Below are positions 1 through 11,510 of a stretch of DNA of 64,000 bases, piece by piece (the stretch's first letter is position 1; the number at the start of each line of letters is the position of its first letter). A model generated the notes under the pieces. That model had not been told where the DNA came from and made no database searches. It saw only the letters and a program-made list of their open reading frames with translations. Source of the DNA: Anadara kagoshimensis (lineage: Eukaryota; Mollusca; Bivalvia; Arcoida; Arcidae); assembly GCA_021292105.1 (NCBI GenBank), contig CM037860.1, forward strand, positions 16,634,698 to 16,698,697, in the 5' to 3' direction. The translations under genes were made by a program, and so were the position numbers.

Positions 1-1439
1 TCATTCCTATCTCTTCCTGCAAATGTACCAGATCTCAAGTACTGCTGATTTCACATTACAAACAAGAACCAAATCAGCTAAGACACACCTGAACAACTAT
101 CAAGTAATTTTACTTTCAACTGTAAATGTTGTGATTAAAATTGTATGAGTAAAAAGTAGAAAATGCAAACTTACCATCAACAGTTCCATCATCAATACAC
201 ATTTCCCATTAGCATACATGCATAAATGATGAATATTGATACAAAACTATATCTCTGAAGAAGTTAAAATTTTAAAATAATTTTTGTCCTTTCCTTTTTT
301 TTCTTTACATAATTGTTCAGACTAATGAGTCATATTTATCGGTTTTCTTTTTGACACTTAAAGAAAATGGTGTTTCTGGAGATTAATGTACCTGAACAAA
401 CCTTACAATAGGAGCCCCATGTATACACAAAAACAAATTTACAGGGGGGAAGGTTTACATGAATTGAATCTGTGAAAAAAAAGATTTGTCAAAATTTATT
501 CCCACCACTGGTATTCTCATTTACAACAAAATACAGTGTAGCTAATCAAGCACATCCTTTTTTTATAATTGGTACAACCCACTTAGTTTAACCCTGAATT
601 TGACCTTTCAATTTAAATATGGAAGAGTCATGCTGATATGTGTGATTTTGGTACTATAAATATTATGCTCATTCCATATGTAAAAATTTTGAAACAGCTG
701 ATATACATCTACCAGTCCACATTCAATAATATTTAGCGTTGAATTGTTTTAAAAATTAAAGGTCGCTGGGGCAGTTTAAACTTGTCAGACAATGCTACCC
801 GAAATGTTTTTATCAGGACAACTGACTAGGGCTCTAACACTGTAAACGATCACACAGCATGCGTGCACCCCCTGCATTATAGTTCCCTGTGTAAACAATA
901 ACCCTGTCAATGGGTAAACAATAGAAATTCTAAACAAATATACAAATAGATCATCAAAACTAGATAACTAGATAACTCCTTTCACACTTATAGTATCAGA
1001 TTTTACCCCTCAGTGTCATAACAATTGAAAAACTTATAACTTTGCTTTTAATAAATCTACCATATGACTTTTAATAAAACTACCAGTACTATATTTCATT
1101 TTAACTCAAACAATTAAAATCAAATAACAAACTTTACAACTTTTTCTTATTCATTTGTTTCCCTATTTTTAATTGTCAGAGCTCTTTGGTTTAATTATTT
1201 TTAAAACCCATGAGAACTTTTTTTCTCCCATTTTAAAAGATTTAAATCTTGTTGATTTTAACTTGACAACAATAGCCTGTCAAACCAACCTTCACCTGAT
1301 TTGATTATCTCGGCTTGATAAATCCAATCATTTTCACTCAATCAACTGTGTTTACAAAATATGATTTAAAATATTATTCATCATGTAGCTGCTTTTATAA
1401 ATGGTGCCCTTATTCTACTAAAAGGTATTGATTTTCATG
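1..1439. other. Unique AT-rich non-coding DNA
   Basis: I see no exon, RNA gene or repeat copy here. All frames are densely stopped and the stretch is strongly CpG-poor. It reads as ordinary intron or intergenic DNA. Confidence 0.6.
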
Positions 1440-1440
1440 T

Positions 1441-1466
<26 letters not shown>
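1440..1466. repeat. (GA)n microsatellite
   Basis: A pure GA dinucleotide run of about 13 units. It lies just outside the tail side of the minus-strand SINE-A fragment that begins near 1480. Confidence 0.95.
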
Positions 1467-1471
<5 letters not shown>

Positions 1472-1479
1472 AGCTTATA

Positions 1480-1722
1480 TCAAGTTGTCACCACCTGTAA
1501 CTGAAGTGGCAGGGATTTTGCCTTTGCATGCACTTTCTGCACCAAGGGTTTTTAGGAGTGTCATGCTTACTGTGGCATCAGTTTTTAAGCCCCCCCCCAA
1601 AATATAAAAAGATCATATAACTTTCATTTCTAACTGGCAAGTGCTTGCTGTAAGAATAGTTATAACCAATTTTTAAGTCTTGGTCAGACCCAGCCAGGAT
1701 TTAAACCTCTACCTCCAAAATC
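1480..1722 (-). mobile_element. SINE-A fragment, minus strand
   Basis: This is a degraded copy of the family seen most completely at 57989-58385. Reading the minus strand, the order is the remains of the tRNA-like head (B-box-like text near 1700-1712), then the 'aagacttgaaaa' and 'gcaagtgcttg' blocks, then the 'atgcc' block and the 'ctgccacttc' block near 1500. The tail is missing. A C-run at 1590-1599 interrupts the body. It is old and non-functional; orientation follows from block order. Confidence 0.65.
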
Positions 1723-1726
1723 TGAG

Positions 1727-1749
1727 TGAGAGAGAGAGAGAGAGAGAGA
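1727..1749. repeat. (GA)n microsatellite
   Basis: GA run of about 11 units directly beside the head side of the SINE-A fragment at 1480-1722. Confidence 0.9.
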
Positions 1750-2386
1750 AAACCACACTAATAAATAATTAACCACAATAAATAAGTTAACATAGGATGT
1801 AAACACTTTACATGTAGCAGTGCCAAATGAGGACTAATGTGTTTATTATGAAAGTACAAATGCACTGAAAAGTCAAGCTGGTCTACTTATGCATCCCTGC
1901 ACAGCAAACAAACTAATGAATTCAAAAACAAACATTATTATTATCATTACATCAATAGATTAATCTATATAGAATAACAATACAAAAATCAATCCAAAAT
2001 TTAAAAAGAAAGACTTGGATATCTACCTTCCCTGATAAACACACCAACAAGATGTAATAAAGCTTCAAAAATTGATTATGAAGAATTGGCTAATCTAGGT
2101 GACATAAAGCCTTATTTGTTAACAGGTAAATGAAGGAACATGTCACATATTGTAACAAGTATAATCATTTGACAATATAAATTCTGGAGGAATTACTGTG
2201 CAATATGACACAATACACTATAACCTATCAACAGGAGGTCTATTTAATTAAATGTTCCAAAGCACCTGTCAAATACCTAATGATTCTTTCAATATCATTA
2301 AGTGATTATAATTAAATGCATTTTAGTTTTGCTTATTAGCATATTCTTAAACATTTCTTTCTCTCTTTCTAATTTTATTACTTCAT

Positions 2387-2423
<37 letters not shown>

Positions 2424-3606
2424 AAACCAACAAATTGTTATTTATTTATTATAACCATACAGTTATCTATTTTTAAACCTTAAACCACACAGTCCTCAAA
2501 AGTGTATGCTTTTGATGCTTTAAATTTAAATAAAATTGAAATTGAAGTTCCAAGTATCCTACACACCTGAAACATGTATTTGGTATACAGCCTATTTGCC
2601 AGGTGTTATACCATTATTATACAGGCACAGATAAATAGTGCATTATCAAATTTAAAATTCAGTTTAAAAATTCTCATTTCATTCAACACTTTTTATGTCA
2701 AGCATATAAAGATTTTTAAAATATTATTACAAAAGAGAAAAACTTTTTTTTTACTATACATTAAGAATATTTTGTCAAATCAAGTTTTATTAATTTTTCT
2801 TCTTAAAATTACAAGAGTACAATGTTTCAATTTTTCTTATTTGCCTAAATATGTTTACATATACCGAAATATATAGAAATAAAATACCACCTACTTACAT
2901 ATGATTCCATTAATTCCAATTAGCATGTATCAAACAGAAAACTATCAATATTCCGAGCCTAAGTAGACCTTTACCAAGGATTCAAACACGGCAGAAAATG
3001 TCATGTGTAAAATGTGAAGTGATCCTCCAATAACATCCAACTCAGAAACCTTGTCAGTTTATGACATGTTATCAAACCAAAAACCGATATTGATATTGAT
3101 GTCAAATCGTCAGATCCATGAAACTGGCTGGATAGCACTTAAATGTGAATCCACTATAAGCCACTAGGACTATATTTCAAATTATTTTAAGCTGAAATTT
3201 TAATGAATACTAATTTACATTGACATTAAGTGTCGTTTGAGGGGATAAAACATTTTAACAAGGCAAAATACACTTAAAAAGTTAAAATCTCTGCCAAGGA
3301 TCATCTTACATCCAAAACATTGGATAAAAAAATAGCCCTTAATGAAATCTAAACGATTTATGTTATTTCCTAATTTAAAAGCAAAATGAAAATTGTTTCC
3401 TCTCAAAACATATGAACTGATCTGTCTCTTGAGGACAAGATTAAATGGCTATTATAATTTTAAGCCTGGTAAATTTTTACATTCAAATATTTGTGTAAGT
3501 AGTAAACTGTTTCTTTAAGAAATCACACAGGTCAATTATTCATTGCTAAATAATACAGCTTTGATCTAAAATGTAAATGAAAGTCATACTAGGGAAAAAA
3601 ACTATA
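1750..3606. other. Unique AT-rich non-coding DNA
   Basis: No supported gene. The open frame at 2574-2876 is low-complexity, rich in Phe, Ile and Lys, and has no recognisable domain. The only structured feature is the poly(A) tract at 2391-2422. Confidence 0.6.
2391..2422. repeat. Poly(A) tract (32 A)
   Basis: An uninterrupted run of about 32 A. It might mark the 3' end of an old retroposed insertion, but I recognise no element body upstream of it. Confidence 0.9.
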
Positions 3607-3684
3607 CTTCACTGCTATAGGGGTCTGGGTGGCTTCACTGCTATAGGGGTCTGGGTGGCTTCACTGCTATAGGGGTCTGGGTGG
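3607..3684 (+). repeat. 26-bp tandem repeat, 3 copies, at a SINE-B head
   Basis: Three identical 26-bp units start at 3607, 3633 and 3659. Each ends in the first bases of the SINE-B tRNA-like head ('ggggtctgggtgg') preceded by a short piece of flank. The third unit runs straight into the A-box-like 'tggctaagtgg'. The identity of the three units indicates a recent local duplication of the start of the SINE. Confidence 0.95.
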
Positions 3685-3744
3685 CTAAGTGGTCTAAAGT
3701 GTGCACTTACACATCACAGTACCTCTCACCCCCTAGGTTCAAAC
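3672..3744 (+). mobile_element. SINE-B, tRNA-like head (5' part, interrupted)
   Basis: A tRNA-derived head with an A-box-like 'tggctaagtgg' near 3681-3691 and a B-box-like 'ggttcaaac' at 3736-3744. The A-box text resembles tRNA-Leu/Ser type genes. The element is cut at the B box by the SINE-C insertion at 3745-4126 and resumes at 4127 with a second copy of the B box. Two such boxes are the internal RNA polymerase III promoter in this class of SINE. Confidence 0.75.
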
Positions 3745-4126
3745 TAAAGGGCACGGTGGCCTAATGGATAAGACATCAGTCTTCAAATCCAGGGTCTCTC
3801 ACCGCTGTGAGTTCGAGTCCCGCTCGGACCACATGTGAAAAAGTAAATTTTCCTTGCTGTTGGCCTTTACTGATTCACCTGGTATCAGTATAATGGACTG
3901 GGGGAGTGGTACGCTTGTCTGCGGCGTACTGACTGTGTGAGCTAGCACGGTAAAGTCGCCCTGAGTGTGCGCTAGTACAAGGCAGACCATACAACACACT
4001 CGCACTTCACATGCATACACAAAATTGTTCATGGATTAATCCATAGAGATTAATTAAATAGTTCTTGTCGCGAATAGCTGAAAAATTGCTGATGCGATGT
4101 TAAGCAACATTTAACCAACCAACCAA
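3745..4126 (+). mobile_element. SINE-C, near-complete, nested in SINE-B
   Basis: The head at about 3750-3832 closely resembles an animal tRNA-Arg: A box in 'tggcctaatggataaga', B box 'gagttcgagtcccg'. The body runs through 'ttttccttgctgt', 'gctagcacggtaaagtcgcc' and ends with the conserved 'gctgaaaaattgctgatgcg' block and an AACC tail. It is flanked by a perfect 14-bp target site duplication, 'ccctaggttcaaac', at 3731-3744 and 4127-4140. That proves insertion into SINE-B by target-primed retroposition. Other copies are at 41401, 50101 and 51655. It has no coding capacity and needs a LINE partner. Confidence 0.88.
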
Positions 4127-4290
4127 CCCTAGGTTCAAACCCCACTTGGGGCAGATTTTAATGTGAGAAAGTCTGCCAGTTTGCTGCCAAAGGTAAATTG
4201 TTTTTCTCCAGGCACTCTGGTTTCCTACACTTTACCATTTACTGTACTAATAATACTGGGTGCTGACACTCTAGTGCTTTGCACACTTAA
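4127..4290 (+). mobile_element. SINE-B, body (3' part after the nested insertion)
   Basis: Continues SINE-B from the duplicated B box 'ggttcaaacccc' through 'gtgagaaagtctgccagttt' and 'aaggtaaattg' to 'ttctccaggcactctggttt' near 4205-4225. These blocks recur, mostly on the minus strand, at 13140, 22930 and 35565. The far tail ('gaaagaatcttgattgggg' type) is not clear here. Confidence 0.75.
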
Positions 4291-4340
4291 GATAATATGA
4301 AAAGGCAATTATGGGATAATTATTGAGTTTATGTGTGCCA

Positions 4341-4343
<3 letters not shown>

Positions 4344-4376
<33 letters not shown>
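4344..4376. repeat. (CT)n microsatellite
   Basis: CT run of about 16 units following the SINE-B body. Confidence 0.95.
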
Positions 4377-4379
<3 letters not shown>

Positions 4380-5188
4380 CTGTGTATCTAATGCATGCAA
4401 TAAGTAAAAACAATTACTTTACATTAGAGAGTTACAAAACCAAGTAAAAATTTGTTAAAATAATAACAGTAGCAATCAAAGCTCAAGTATCTCCGGGACA
4501 TAATAAATCTGTATTAAATATTTTCTGTTACATGTATTAAAATTTATAAAGTAACTCTCATAACCACTTACACCTCACACAACCAAGAGACATAATCATC
4601 ACAATACATCTCTCAAAGTGAACATATTTTGTCAATATTAGCACGATTTGAAGTTTTTCAGACATCTCTGATTCTGCTGGGAAAATATTTTAAACGATTT
4701 ACAGGGAAAGACGGCAACAATTCTTCATAAACATCAAGCAGGCAAATGAAATTTTATGACTTTTTGCATTTATTCAAACTGTTACATTTCCTTTCCTTGA
4801 TTGGTATGAGCAATTTACATTAGGTCTCCATGGTTAAATTTCCCTCATAAAATGTCCCTGGACAATTTTATTACCAACATTTCAATAAAATATTTTACAC
4901 TGAAGTTTTAGGCTGTCAACACATACCAGAATATAAATAAAGGTAAAATTGTTACCAAAAACAGTCTAAAGGGCTCCATCGTCAGTAAATAACAACAACC
5001 CACCTGCTCTGCCACAAGTGCCCTATTGTTATTTCCCATTAAGTCCTCATGTAGGATCTGAAATGATTTTCCCCATAGACTCAAGAAATCTCAGTAATTA
5101 AATGGTTACATATGCCTACCATATTTAATAACATCACAACAACAAATTTTATATCAAAGCATTTCAGTAAAATATCTACCGGGTAATT
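4377..5188. other. Unique AT-rich non-coding DNA
   Basis: No gene, RNA or repeat recognised in this stretch. Confidence 0.55.
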
Positions 5189-5385
5189 GTTTGGTTGGTT
5201 ACAAGTTGTTTTACATCACATCAGCAATATTTCAGCTATTTTCGTGGTCACAGAGATTTACACTATACACCACTCAAGTCTATTATACTATTTCTGAGCC
5301 AACCAGTGAAGGCTGAGGACAAGGAAAAGGAGTCTAATCAACCACTTCAGTGTCTTAGGTTCAAAGCTAATGCCTTAGCATTCCT
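5189..5385 (-). mobile_element. SINE-C-like copy, minus strand, degraded
   Basis: The plus strand begins 'ttggttggtt' followed by 'catcagcaatatttcagcta'. This is the reverse complement of the SINE-C tail block and AACC tail. The head side near 5340-5370 keeps a weak B-box-like text. The 139-codon open frame over this region is an accident of the repeat. Confidence 0.6.
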
Positions 5386-6700
5386 CCACAAAAAACTGTT
5401 TAAAAAATGCTTCAAGAAGCCTGCAATAATGTCACCAATGGTTACTGGTACATACAGTTATTATTTGTTTTATTTTTTCAATATGCTAACCATAAAAACA
5501 ATTAAAGCTAGCATATCAATTACATCAATTATCGTTAAGCACCAGAATTGCACTTTACATAAAAATAGTGGAATTCTACTACAAAGAACTAATAATTCAA
5601 CACATACTATTTAAGTTTACATTATCACCATAGAAACATCAAAGACATTAAGCGAAGGAAATAAAACTACTGCTTGTAAAAGTACAAGCATTTAGTAGTT
5701 ATGTTCCTTTATAAACAATTGTATTTTTGGTTTTATCCATGTAACATAACTCAAAAATCATCCGAGATGACTGAAACCAATAACTTAATTTCATCTCTTT
5801 TTTTCCCCACGGAAACACCACTTAAAAGGTCGCGGACAATATATACAATTTTAACCAATCAATACATGGATAAACCATTTATTCTGACACTTCTACTAAT
5901 AATACTTCATGTTTGTAAACAGAACCTTTATGACAACACTGCTTTTTGCATTTAATAAAATTACCCAGTTTTCAAAGTTAGTTTGAAAACAGATCCTTGT
6001 TCTAAGAAAAAACTGCCATGTTAATATTTCTGTCAATAACTATTACCACCAAGATCCCTTGATAATCGCTGGAGTAAAATAATGTTCTAGAGTTACTTAT
6101 ATATTATCATTATTTATTGAGGAACTAAATATTGAAAATCAATTATAAACAGTTTTATTGTCTGGATATAAGATTTCCACTACTTCATGAGTCTAATTGC
6201 ACAGCACTTCAGTTCAAAAAGCATCCACAAAACACATGAGAAGTCTGGCTTTGGGCGACTGATTACTTTACTGCAGAAAATCTGTTTTAACATTACACAA
6301 TTTATCAATAACTTAGTTGTCGTTTAGTAAATGGATGAAGTAGTATTTTTATTGTCATTACTGTGTATATTTAATAATGATGATGAGCTAGATATAAATA
6401 TAAATACGCTGCTATAACCATGAAGGAATGAAATGTATTGAAAATCAAATCAAATAAAATAGATTTTCCCTAGCTTTAACACCAAATCTTAGATAAAATA
6501 TTGAAAAAATTCTTGTTTATTGGCCTAGCCTATCCATTATGCCAAACCTTGAATAAAATCTTAGACAGGCTGACCAATTCAATGGATTTATTCGTTTTTG
6601 ACAGAAATGGATAAATGGACAGATAAAATCAAAGTTAACATCAAATTAGACAGATTTTTCCCATTTTGACTTTATATTTAATTACAAGTACTACAAATTC
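5386..6700. other. Unique AT-rich non-coding DNA
   Basis: No supported feature. The short open frame at 5701-5955 has no recognisable motif. Confidence 0.55.
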
Positions 6701-6723
6701 TTTTTTTTTTTTTTTTTTTTTTT
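6701..6723. repeat. Poly(T) tract (23 T)
   Basis: Homopolymer run. It makes the overlapping lysine-rich minus-strand open frames here (6641-6895 and 6691-6957) artefacts. Confidence 0.9.
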
Positions 6724-6779
6724 GTATGGAAATTGTACCAAAATCAAAACACTTAACAATAAACATAGCACTGTCATGC

Positions 6780-8080
6780 TGTTGTACAGCGTAGTTGGGA
6801 AAATTGTGTTGTGGCAAGACAGAATATAACCGAAAATTCGATCTATGCATAGTCCGACGGATTTTTTTTTTTTGGAAAAGGAAACAATGTACCAAACCAT
6901 GTATTGCTGAATTAAATGGTAGAAAATAATAATTTCATAAATATTTGAAAAAGACAATCGGTATTTAAAATTTAAAAAAGTTGTACCCGATGGCCGATCG
7001 TTTTGTCATTTCCGATAGAGAGAAAGTAGAGTTTTGCAGATCCTACCGTCGCTATGAGGGGGTACATTCAAGCGGTTGTATGTGTAACTGGATCATTTGC
7101 TGTTAATCTGGGTTTTAATTAACTGCTGATTATCACTCACAATATTCCTGTTTCATGTTAATGGTGAAGTACAGTTGTTTTACCAGTACCGAATAATCTA
7201 AAATTTCAATCCCATTCAATTAAAGGAATCGCAAAATAACTTTCTCAATATGTATGGGCATTAATTGTTTAAATAATATTAACTTCAACCGCTTCCTAGA
7301 CAGGTCGACAGATTGTTGGTGACCTAGTTTAACGATGTAAACAAATCGTGATCACGGAAATGCTTTTTTCAAGAAAACATACTACCACGTGTTTTTGAGG
7401 ACAGGTGTCGATATTTTGGAATCAGTAAACATTTGTATTATTACAACACATAAATTTTATTTCCTCTGCTTGTGGATGACGTCTGCAGCAGCGCTTATAT
7501 GAAACCCTGTTCGGAACTGGTAAAAAGACTGTATTTAAAATTTGCACACAACAACTGTACGAATTATCTCCCTTTCACGAAAGTAAAATCTAATCGATAA
7601 ACAGTTTTAAAATATGACACAATTGCCTCAACATCAAAATACGTTATCATAACCTTCAAAATAAATTTAAATTTCCGTAGATTTCACGAAGAATGAATTA
7701 AACAACCTGCCGTTGCTGTTCATTTCATAAAAAGTTATGATTTTACATCGTAGGACGCAAACTTCTCGGACTACTTTTTATTGTAAACATGAGATCAGTT
7801 CGCCAAATTGCAGAAATTATTAGATGAATCCCGTCGCAATATTTTACTAGATTCCGAAATGTATTCCGAAAATTTATTTCAAATGTGAATATGTAACCAA
7901 ATGCATTACTTGTCTCAGAATACATATCTCACGATAAAACAGATATACTTCTTTCACGCTCATTTACCAGGTGCACTATTTCCAGGTGTACTCATATCTT
8001 ATAATTTCATAGCAAAGAAGCTCGATATCTTGGAAGAAAGCGATGGCAATGTACACGCATTCACTATCGTGAACGCTGTA
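6780..8080. promoter_or_regulatory. CpG-retaining block, possible promoter or unmethylated region
   Basis: CpG is scarce in most of the window but common here: examples are near 6835, 6990-7000, 7050, 7305-7360, 7386, 7480-7520, 7750-7770 and 7830. Some fall in bZIP or E-box-like words: 'cacgtg' at about 7386 and 'tgacgtct' at 7477-7484. In molluscs, methylated gene bodies lose CpG while promoters and silent DNA keep it, so this block may hold a transcription start or mark the edge of a gene. I see no convincing exon or core promoter, and no strand can be given. This is inference from composition only. Confidence 0.3.
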
Positions 8081-9340
8081 CAAAAAAGTACCTAAATGGC
8101 AACCTTGCACATTAAAAATGTACTGATCTGGACAAATGAATAAATTTGATTGGTCAGCCTGAAACTATGGTATATATATGTCACTTGTCGGATATTATTA
8201 TGGGATAACATTCATATCAAGATTAAGTGACCATCTTTATTTGATTATGGTACATTACTTCTGTAACAAATTTGTTTGACTCCGATTGTCAAAGATTTAT
8301 TTTAATAAGTTGTTTTTTCTATCATTCCTCTTTAGATTGGGAGTAAACTAACTGTGTGATGAGTGTCACAAGAAAGGCAGTGAGGCGGTTTACCAGCATG
8401 GTTCATCAGATTCTGAATTCTCTTTAAGACACAAATCATGACAAGAAAGATGCTAAAATTAGCATCACTTGTATGATTGGTTTATATTACTCGTGCCAAA
8501 AAATGCCAAAATATAATTCTAAGAAGCTTGAAAAACAAACGATTGTACCTGTGATGAATTTATACTACAAATACCATAGTAGATCAATACATTTTCAAAC
8601 ATCATAGGAAAATGGAACGGCTTAAGTTATATGATGGATTTTAATTATTTACGTCATAGAAAAATGGAACGATTATGTAACATGGACAAGTTTCAATCAT
8701 TTTTTTTTGTTACATTTTATTCAACCAATAACTTCTTGATGTATTTTGTACACAGGGAAATTGGATTGAAAAATAGCAATTAAATGTGAATCAATAGCCA
8801 CCTACATCGTCTGACGACTAAATTAACTTGTTACATTCTTACAGCATTTATAAAATTTCTATAGATTCCAATTCAGGTGGACAATAATTACTTGTAAAAT
8901 AATAAAAAAAATTTCTCTTTTTGTCTCTTGAGTGTATGTTCTGTTAACATAACGATTATTCAGAAATTATTTCTTGATTCAATGGTTTGAAAATAATTTA
9001 TTTTGCACAGCAACAGGAAATGACATTTTAGAATTTCTTTACATTATGTAAATTTCAATTAATTAATCAGTCATTGGTATTTTTCAATAAAAAATCTTCA
9101 CAAATAAGAGTACAGGTACTGAATACAGTATTTGTAAATTTGGTTTGGCATATTCACATTATCTTCTATTATATGCCAGCTATTATTCATTCATCTGTCA
9201 TTTTTGAACTAAAGGCAAAGACTTAATAGATTTATTAAATACAAATTGATTTGTAGGTTACAAGGAAGTACATATACTGCCACTAGTTGGTTGCCAGATA
9301 CCTCAACTAACTTCAAGCTCAATAGATTATTCAAAGAACT

Positions 9341-9343
<3 letters not shown>
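8081..9343. other. Unique AT-rich non-coding DNA
   Basis: No gene seen. A short imperfect duplication containing 'aaaatggaacg' occurs at about 8604 and 8655. Confidence 0.5.

Positions 9344-9397
<54 letters not shown>
9344..9397. repeat. (CT)n microsatellite
   Basis: About 27 CT units, the longest pure dinucleotide run in the window. It abuts the tail side of the minus-strand SINE-A at 9409. Confidence 0.95.
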
Positions 9398-9402
<5 letters not shown>

Positions 9403-9408
9403 TAAATG

Positions 9409-9690
9409 AGATTTATTGATTGATTCAATGAGTTTTTACATTCAAGTCAAGACTATTTACTTATATTGTGATGTCACCAGCTATACGTGATGTGGTAGAA
9501 GTTTTAGTAGTTGGCTCAGGGCAATGTGCAGGTTTGATTCTTAGTTTGTCATGCCCATCTTAACACGAGGCATCAGATTTTAAGGTCTGTTCCGAAGGAT
9601 CTGCTAACTTTCATTCCAAACTGCCAAGTGCTTCGCAAAAGAATGGCCACTACCTATTTTTAAATCTAGTTCAGACCTGACCTGGTGTGT
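9409..9690 (-). mobile_element. SINE-A, minus strand, head truncated
   Basis: Begins with 'gatttattgattgattcaat', the reverse complement of the CAAT tail. It then shows the family blocks in minus order: 'caccagctatacgtgatgtg', 'ctcagggcaatg', 'aaggtctgttccgaaggatc', 'gccaagtgcttcg' and 'cactacctatttttaaatct'. The tRNA-like head with its A and B boxes is missing. Confidence 0.8.
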
Positions 9691-11134
9691 GAATGTGAAT
9701 AAACAATGTATCTGGGTTATAATGAGAAAATTAACACTATCATTTTTTTTATTATAATGTGGCTAAAAGCTCCATCCAATCCCAATCTCACACCTCCCCT
9801 CTGCCCATATATATTTTGACAAATAATGCACTTAAAATTCAAATATTCCAAAAATTATCCAATAACTTTCTGGCAACATCACATACAAAATTGAGATTAC
9901 AAATCATTGTATTAAATGTTTTTATCAGTTTTATGTCATACAGATTGAACTCTAAATTACATGGTAGCAGTTTTCTAATAAAAACCCTTAATGCAATAAG
10001 CATACTAAACCGTTTTTACTGTCTCCAGTATATTCAATTATCTATCTTTTATCAATGAAATTAAAGTTTTCAAAATTTTTCACATAATTCAGATAAAGCA
10101 ATGAAATATAGTTAAATAAACCCCCAAAAAGTGCAAACAATTTTTAAAAATCTAAGATATAACCAAGTTATGCAAAATATAAAATTTATAGCAGTACCAT
10201 ACCTTGATATTAAAAATATTTCTTTGAACAAATCCCTGGCATGAAAAATTCCATTTTGCTTTGATTAGAAGATTTAGCAGCTTCTAATATTTTAAAATCC
10301 AGGAAAAATACAGCATACATGACCATAGAGAAAGACAGAGAAGGGATATAATAGAGGGATACAGCGAAATAAAATGTGTGATATTGATTATACAACTAAA
10401 ACATGTCTAAATAAAACCTCTGAACAGGGGAGATAATTCTGTCATCACACAGATGTTGTACGGTTCCATTGTTGTAATGTTAAAATGTCTTAATTCCTTA
10501 TCACTTCTTTTAAGATTTTAATGAATTTGGGACAAAACCTATCAAAAATGCCATGCCCCCTACAGGATTAAAAATCAATAATCATAATGAACGAAATAAA
10601 TTATTATGCGACCACAATATGACCAGAACTGGCAATCAACGTCAATTTTAAAAACTTTTGCCTCGTCAATCAATAAAGAAAACTAAAGCAGACCTTAATT
10701 AACAATTGCGATATTCAATTAATTTTTTTACAAACTTCTGATTGGCTGCTTAATAGATTTACAAAACAAGTTAATAGTAATACATTGATTTTTTTAGTTA
10801 ATTTCCACTCGGTGAACTTAGCCAGAATTGTTCCGCCTTCTTTGTCAGCGTGCACAGCATTATATTTATAGACAAATTCACAATACGTCTCACCTGAATG
10901 ACTGACATTCATTGGATAACAATATGCCACATTTATTCTTTTTAAGATCACTTTTTCTGTTACACTACATGTAATAAGGGGCACCTTTAACAAAAGATAT
11001 CATTTTATTTTTTTTAATATCAAAATGTTCCTGTTTTATAGTTCACAGCTGCTGCTCTTGAATGATTCATGGTACACTAGATACATGACTGACATATGGA
11101 CTGTGGACTGGCTAAATCCATGCTCATTTACATC
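9691..11134. other. Unique AT-rich non-coding DNA
   Basis: No supported gene or repeat. The open frames at 9759-10058 and 10715-10993 have no signal, motif or flanking splice pattern that I trust. Confidence 0.5.
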
Positions 11135-11145
11135 TGAGAGAGAGA

Positions 11146-11177
<32 letters not shown>

Positions 11178-11217
11178 TGTGTGTGTGTGTGTGTGTGTGT
11201 GCGTGTGTGGTGTGTGT
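11135..11217. repeat. Compound (GA)n(GT)n microsatellite
   Basis: GA units pass directly into GT units with a few interruptions. The Arg-Glu and Cys-Val rich open frame across it (11025-11273) is a microsatellite translation, not a gene. Confidence 0.95.
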
Positions 11218-11324
11218 TTCAAGAAATATTTTATTGGTATTATAATACAAGTTTCAGTTGCATTAAATGTTGAAATGAAATCAGACAAAATGCCAAAAAT
11301 TGGGGAAAAAATCCTATTGCTTTC

Positions 11325-11510
11325 TTATTTCAGTATAGTATTTTTGTAGTCACAATATTTTTTGGATCACAGTAATGAGTATGTTTTGTAGTCACATAAT
11401 TTTTTGTGGTCATAGTACATTTTGAGGTCAAGTACCAGTTTTTGGATCACAATACTGTTTTGTGGTCAAAGTACTTTTGGATCACAGAAAGTTTTGTAGT
11501 AATGTCACAC
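11325..11510. repeat. Degenerate short tandem repeat around 'ttttgtagtcaca'
   Basis: About eight loose copies of a word of roughly 18-22 bp, alternating 'ttttgtagtcaca' and 'tttttggatcaca', with 'gta' spacers. Heavily decayed, with no obvious function. Confidence 0.65.

Noticed and set aside
5195..5614. 139-codon plus-strand frame
   Set aside because: Its first half lies in a reversed SINE-C-like copy and the rest is low-complexity; no domain seen.
7477..7530. Possible first exon with donor site 'ctg|gtaaaaag' near 7520
   Set aside because: A single donor-like word in a CpG-richer block is not enough evidence; no start, frame or acceptor partner could be tied to it.
11025..11273. Frame with Arg-Glu and Cys-Val runs
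   Set aside because: It is a GA/GT microsatellite translation.
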